Source: Streptomyces sp. SID8374 (lineage in GTDB: Bacteria; Actinomycetota; Actinomycetes; Streptomycetales; Streptomycetaceae). Taken from it: DNA of 64,000 bases. The stretch spans positions 1,612,001-1,676,000 of the forward strand of contig NZ_WWGH01000001.1 of NCBI RefSeq assembly GCF_009865135.1, read 5' to 3'. Position numbers and translations under genes: made by a program. Of this stretch, positions 61,792 to 64,000 are shown piece by piece (within the stretch, counting starts at the first letter, position 1; each line of letters starts with the position of its first letter). The notes under the pieces were generated by a model, which was not told the origin of the DNA, made no database searches, and was given only the letters and a program-made list of their open reading frames with translations.

Positions 61792-63612
61792 TCAGCCCAG
61801 CGCCGCCACCCGGTCGCGGTAACCGCGTACGGGCGCGGCGTCCCGGTACGGCTCCAGGCTGCGCTCGAAAGCGCGTACGTACTCGGCGGCCCGGACCGAG
61901 CGCATCTCCGAGGCCTGCTGGGCGGCCTCGGCCCCCAGCTGGCACGCCTGCTCCAGCTCGCCGAGGCCCAGCCGGGCGGAGGCCAGCACCACCCGGCAGA
62001 ACAGCCGGCTACGGGCGTACGCCGGGGCACGGAGCTGGAGCGAGCGCTCCGCGTGCTGGGCGGCGGCCCGGTACTGCTGGAGGTCGCGGTGACAGTGGCC
62101 TAGCTCATGGGCGAGCTGGGCCTCGTCGAAGGGGCGGGCCCACGGCGGCGCCTCGTCCCCGGGGCGCGCGATCTCCAGGGCGTGCTCCGCCCGGGTCAGC
62201 GCGGCGGTGCAGGCCCGCGCCTCGCCGAGGATGCCGTGGCCGCGCGCCTCGACCGAGTGCAGCAGTGCCTGGACGAGGGGCGGGGCGGAGGAGCCGATGC
62301 CCTGCTGGGAGACGCGGGCGAGCTGGACGGCCTCCCTGCCGTGGCCGAGGTGGACGGCCTGGCGGCTCATGGTGATCAGGACGTACGCCCCGTAGCCGCG
62401 GTCCCCGGCGGCCTGGGCGAGCCGCAGGGCCTGGACGAAGTACCGCTGGGCCAGGCCGTGGGCGGCGATGTCGAACGAGGTCCACCCGGCCAGCCGGGTC
62501 AGGTCGGCGACCGCGGCGAAGAGGCGGCGCCCGGTGGTCTCGCCGTAACTCCCGCGGAGCATCGGCTCGGCCTCGTGCTCCAGATACCGCACGAGGGCCT
62601 GGCGGGCGTGGCCGCCGCCGTAGGTGTGGTCGAGGGTGCGGAAGAGCTCACCGACCGACCGCAGCGCCGCGACGTCACCGTGGCCCACCCGCAGGCCGGG
62701 CCCGCGCTCGGTCTGCCGCTGTCGCGGGACCACGGGGAGCGACTCCGTACCCGTACCCGTACCGGAAGCGGCTCCGGAGCCGGGCAGAGGCCCGGGCAGG
62801 GGCCCCACCCCTGGTCGGCCGCCGGGACCGGGCTGGGCCGTTCCGGACGGGTCCGCCCCGGGCGGCTGGCCACCGGCCGGGGCGTGGTGGCCGACGGAAG
62901 GAGCGGGCCGACCGACGGGCCGCACAGGTCCGCCGGGCCGGGGCAGGCCGCGGAGATCGGTGCGCAGCCCCCCGTCCGTACGACTCAGCCCTGAAGCGTC
63001 CGTACGGCCCGGGCCTGACGCCTCCGTGCGGCCCATGCCGGGTGCCTCGGCCGTACGTCCCAGGCCCGGCGACTCCGTACGGCCCGGTGCCGGGGCTCCA
63101 CCGGCGGCCCCGGCACCTCCCCTGCGGTGCGGGGCGGGCGGCTGGGCCGCCCCGCCGTCGCGGGCCACCCACTCGTCGGCGCGGCCGATCAGCCAGTCGC
63201 GGCTGGGGACGACGAGACCGGCGGGGGTGAAGGCGATCTTGCGCAGCTCGGTGTGCGTACCCGAGTCCTTGCGCCACAGGCCGCTCACGATGTCGACGGC
63301 CTCGGCGGGGGTGGCCGCGAACTCCAGCCCCGCGTAGACGGGTGCGCAGGCGTCGAGACCCAGGTCCTGGGCCGAGAGCCGGCGGCCGAGGCGCCGGGTG
63401 AAGACCTCGGCGATCAGGGCGGGGGTGGTGCCACGGGGCTGCTGTCCCCGCAGCCAGCGGGTGACCGAGGTCTTGTCGTACCGCAGGTCCAGTCCGTGTT
63501 CGAGGCCGAGCTGATCGACCCGGCGGGCGAGGCCCGCGTGGGAGAACCCGGCTTCCGCGATGAGAGAGGCGAGGCGGCGGTTGGGCGTGCGCTGCGGGGG
63601 TCGTTCCGACAT
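61792..63612 (-). CDS. large HTH regulator with low-complexity linker and TPR-like C-terminus
   Basis: 606 residues from the ATG at 63612 (MSERPPQ), with GGAG 12 nt upstream. The N-terminal part is a Cro/C1-like helix-turn-helix (about 8-60, SVTRWLRGQQP); residues about 165-310 are low-complexity Pro/Gly/Ala/Arg with five GxGRTxA repeats (176-219); the C-terminal 280 residues are helical TPR-like. The layout recalls NsdA-type regulators, which in S. coelicolor repress antibiotic formation and sporulation, but identity is not claimed. Upstream in-frame starts (to 63717) lack a ribosome site. It is divergent from lipB. Confidence 0.88.
   Translation of the reverse strand: MSERPPQRTPNRRLASLIAEAGFSHAGLARRVDQLGLEHGLDLRYDKTSVTRWLRGQQPRGTTPALIAEVFTRRLGRRLSAQDLGLDACAPVYAGLEFAATPAEAVDIVSGLWRKDSGTHTELRKIAFTPAGLVVPSRDWLIGRADEWVARDGGAAQPPAPHRRGGAGAAGGAPAPGRTESPGLGRTAEAPGMGRTEASGPGRTDASGLSRTDGGLRTDLRGLPRPGGPVRPVGRPAPSVGHHAPAGGQPPGADPSGTAQPGPGGRPGVGPLPGPLPGSGAASGTGTGTESLPVVPRQRQTERGPGLRVGHGDVAALRSVGELFRTLDHTYGGGHARQALVRYLEHEAEPMLRGSYGETTGRRLFAAVADLTRLAGWTSFDIAAHGLAQRYFVQALRLAQAAGDRGYGAYVLITMSRQAVHLGHGREAVQLARVSQQGIGSSAPPLVQALLHSVEARGHGILGEARACTAALTRAEHALEIARPGDEAPPWARPFDEAQLAHELGHCHRDLQQYRAAAQHAERSLQLRAPAYARSRLFCRVVLASARLGLGELEQACQLGAEAAQQASEMRSVRAAEYVRAFERSLEPYRDAAPVRGYRDRVAALG
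62956..63087 (-). repeat. GRT-rich repeat tract in the large regulator
   Basis: About five degenerate 24-36-bp units encode residues 176-219 (PGLGRTAEA, PGMGRTEAS, GPGRTDAS and so on), a tandem expansion inside the disordered linker. Confidence 0.75.
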
Positions 63613-63914
63613 CAGCTGTACGGTCTCCTGCCTTCGGGGGCCCGGGCAGCCCCTGGGGAACGGCGCGAATTTAGCGTCCGCCGGGGCGGTCGGAGACACC
63701 CTTTGCTCCACGTTCATCCGATCGTGTGAGGATTGTGGACAGAGCTGACAGAAGGGACCGGACCTCCCTCACGTCGGGAAGCACCTCATCCACCTGCCGG
63801 TGGGCCGGCCGGGTGACGGTCGTACAGTGGTTGCGGGCGCGATCAGTGCAGGGTGCCGTCATCCCGGGGACACCCCTTCGGGCACACGGCGCCCGACGTA
63901 GGGAGGCATCTGTC
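63613..63914. other. 302-bp divergent intergenic region (regulator/lipB)
   Basis: No gene or structured RNA seen. It must hold both divergent promoters; TACAGT at 63823-63828 is a possible -10 for lipB. The minus-strand frame here (63671-63970) runs into lipB and looks like a shadow. Confidence 0.5.
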
Positions 63915-64000
63915 GTGAGCGAGCTGCGGTTCGTCCGTCTGGGCTTCGGTGACGAGGCCGTCGAGTACACGGAGGCCTGGCAGAAGCAGCGCGAGGTGCA
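63915..64000 (+). CDS. lipB: octanoyltransferase LipB (5' end only)
   Basis: Only the first 28-29 residues are in the window, from a GTG with GGGAGG 8 nt upstream. VSELRFVRLGFG and YTEAWQKQREVH match the conserved start of actinobacterial LipB, which moves octanoate from acyl carrier protein onto lipoyl-domain lysines. Its natural substrates include the E2 encoded at 51-53 kb. The catalytic Cys and Lys lie beyond the right edge. lipA would be expected next, as in relatives. Confidence 0.85.
   Translation, partial: MSELRFVRLGFGDEAVEYTEAWQKQREV

Noticed and set aside
63671..63970. 99-residue minus-strand frame between the large regulator and lipB
   Set aside because: Overlaps the lipB start and the promoter region, has no ribosome site and no recognisable domain.

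Overview
The window is about 72% GC with almost only G or C in third codon positions, frequent GTG starts, many leaderless-looking starts and long open frames on the opposite strand of real genes. Together with the gene content (bcc-aa3 respiratory supercomplex genes, SAM-IV riboswitch, PspA/PspAA, homodimeric pyruvate dehydrogenase E1) this points to the chromosome core of a Streptomyces or a close relative. No phage, insertion sequence, CRISPR array, rRNA or tRNA was seen.

Layout. 1-6.1 kb: a mannosyltransferase pair (PimB-like, cut by the left edge, and a divergent GT87 membrane enzyme), a metallopeptidase lipoprotein and two tandem NlpC/P60 wall hydrolases, the outer one with a structured leader. 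6.1-10.5 kb: a coiled-coil NYN-domain protein, a zinc-ribbon protein, a rhomboid protease coupled to an AsnC ligand-binding protein, and a class-V PLP enzyme behind a SAM-IV riboswitch. 10.8-21.4 kb: trpD, then ctaE-qcrC-qcrA-qcrB, a receiver-like protein, an L,D-transpeptidase lipoprotein and ctaC-ctaD-ctaF. 21.6-30.7 kb: a cysteine desulfurase-TusA fusion, adenosine kinase, a single-pass membrane protein, an A-type Fe-S carrier, nadA and a large TPR-like protein. 30.7-40.6 kb: an RND pump behind a two-component system, pspA-pspAA, a DUF3043 membrane protein coupled to a methyltransferase, and an HtrA-like lipoprotein protease. 40.6-47.5 kb: B12 lower-ligand assembly (cobU fused to a degenerate metallo-beta-lactamase-like domain, cobT, cobS) interleaved with an MprF-like protein and membrane proteins. 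47.7-64 kb: pepA, lpdA, E2 (sucB), a GntR regulator, aceE, a WYL regulator, small proteins, a GNAT enzyme, a TIGR01777 epimerase, an FAD amine-oxidase-like protein, a large HTH regulator and the start of lipB.

How the genes fit together. Three functional blocks stand out: aerobic respiration (menaquinol-cytochrome c reductase plus aa3 oxidase); pyruvate/2-oxoglutarate oxidation (E1, E2, E3) with lipoate attachment by LipB at the right edge; and envelope maintenance (wall hydrolases, L,D-transpeptidase, PspA, RND pump, lipoprotein proteases, MprF-like enzyme). Sulfur and Fe-S chemistry (SAM-riboswitch PLP enzyme, desulfurase-TusA, ErpA-type carrier, NadA) is scattered among them. From memory, the order pimB, NlpC/P60, trpD, ctaE-qcrCAB, ctaC, adoK, Fe-S carrier, cobT, cobS, pepA, E2, TIGR01777, lipB parallels the Mycobacterium tuberculosis Rv2181-Rv2217 region, so most of this is ancient actinobacterial core.

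The less ordinary signals are a seven-copy ~33 bp minisatellite between cobU and cobT, several in-frame tandem repeats, an apparent CTG start, palindromes at the ctaE start codon and upstream of aceE, and the two domain fusions. I did not find a clearly new multi-gene system.
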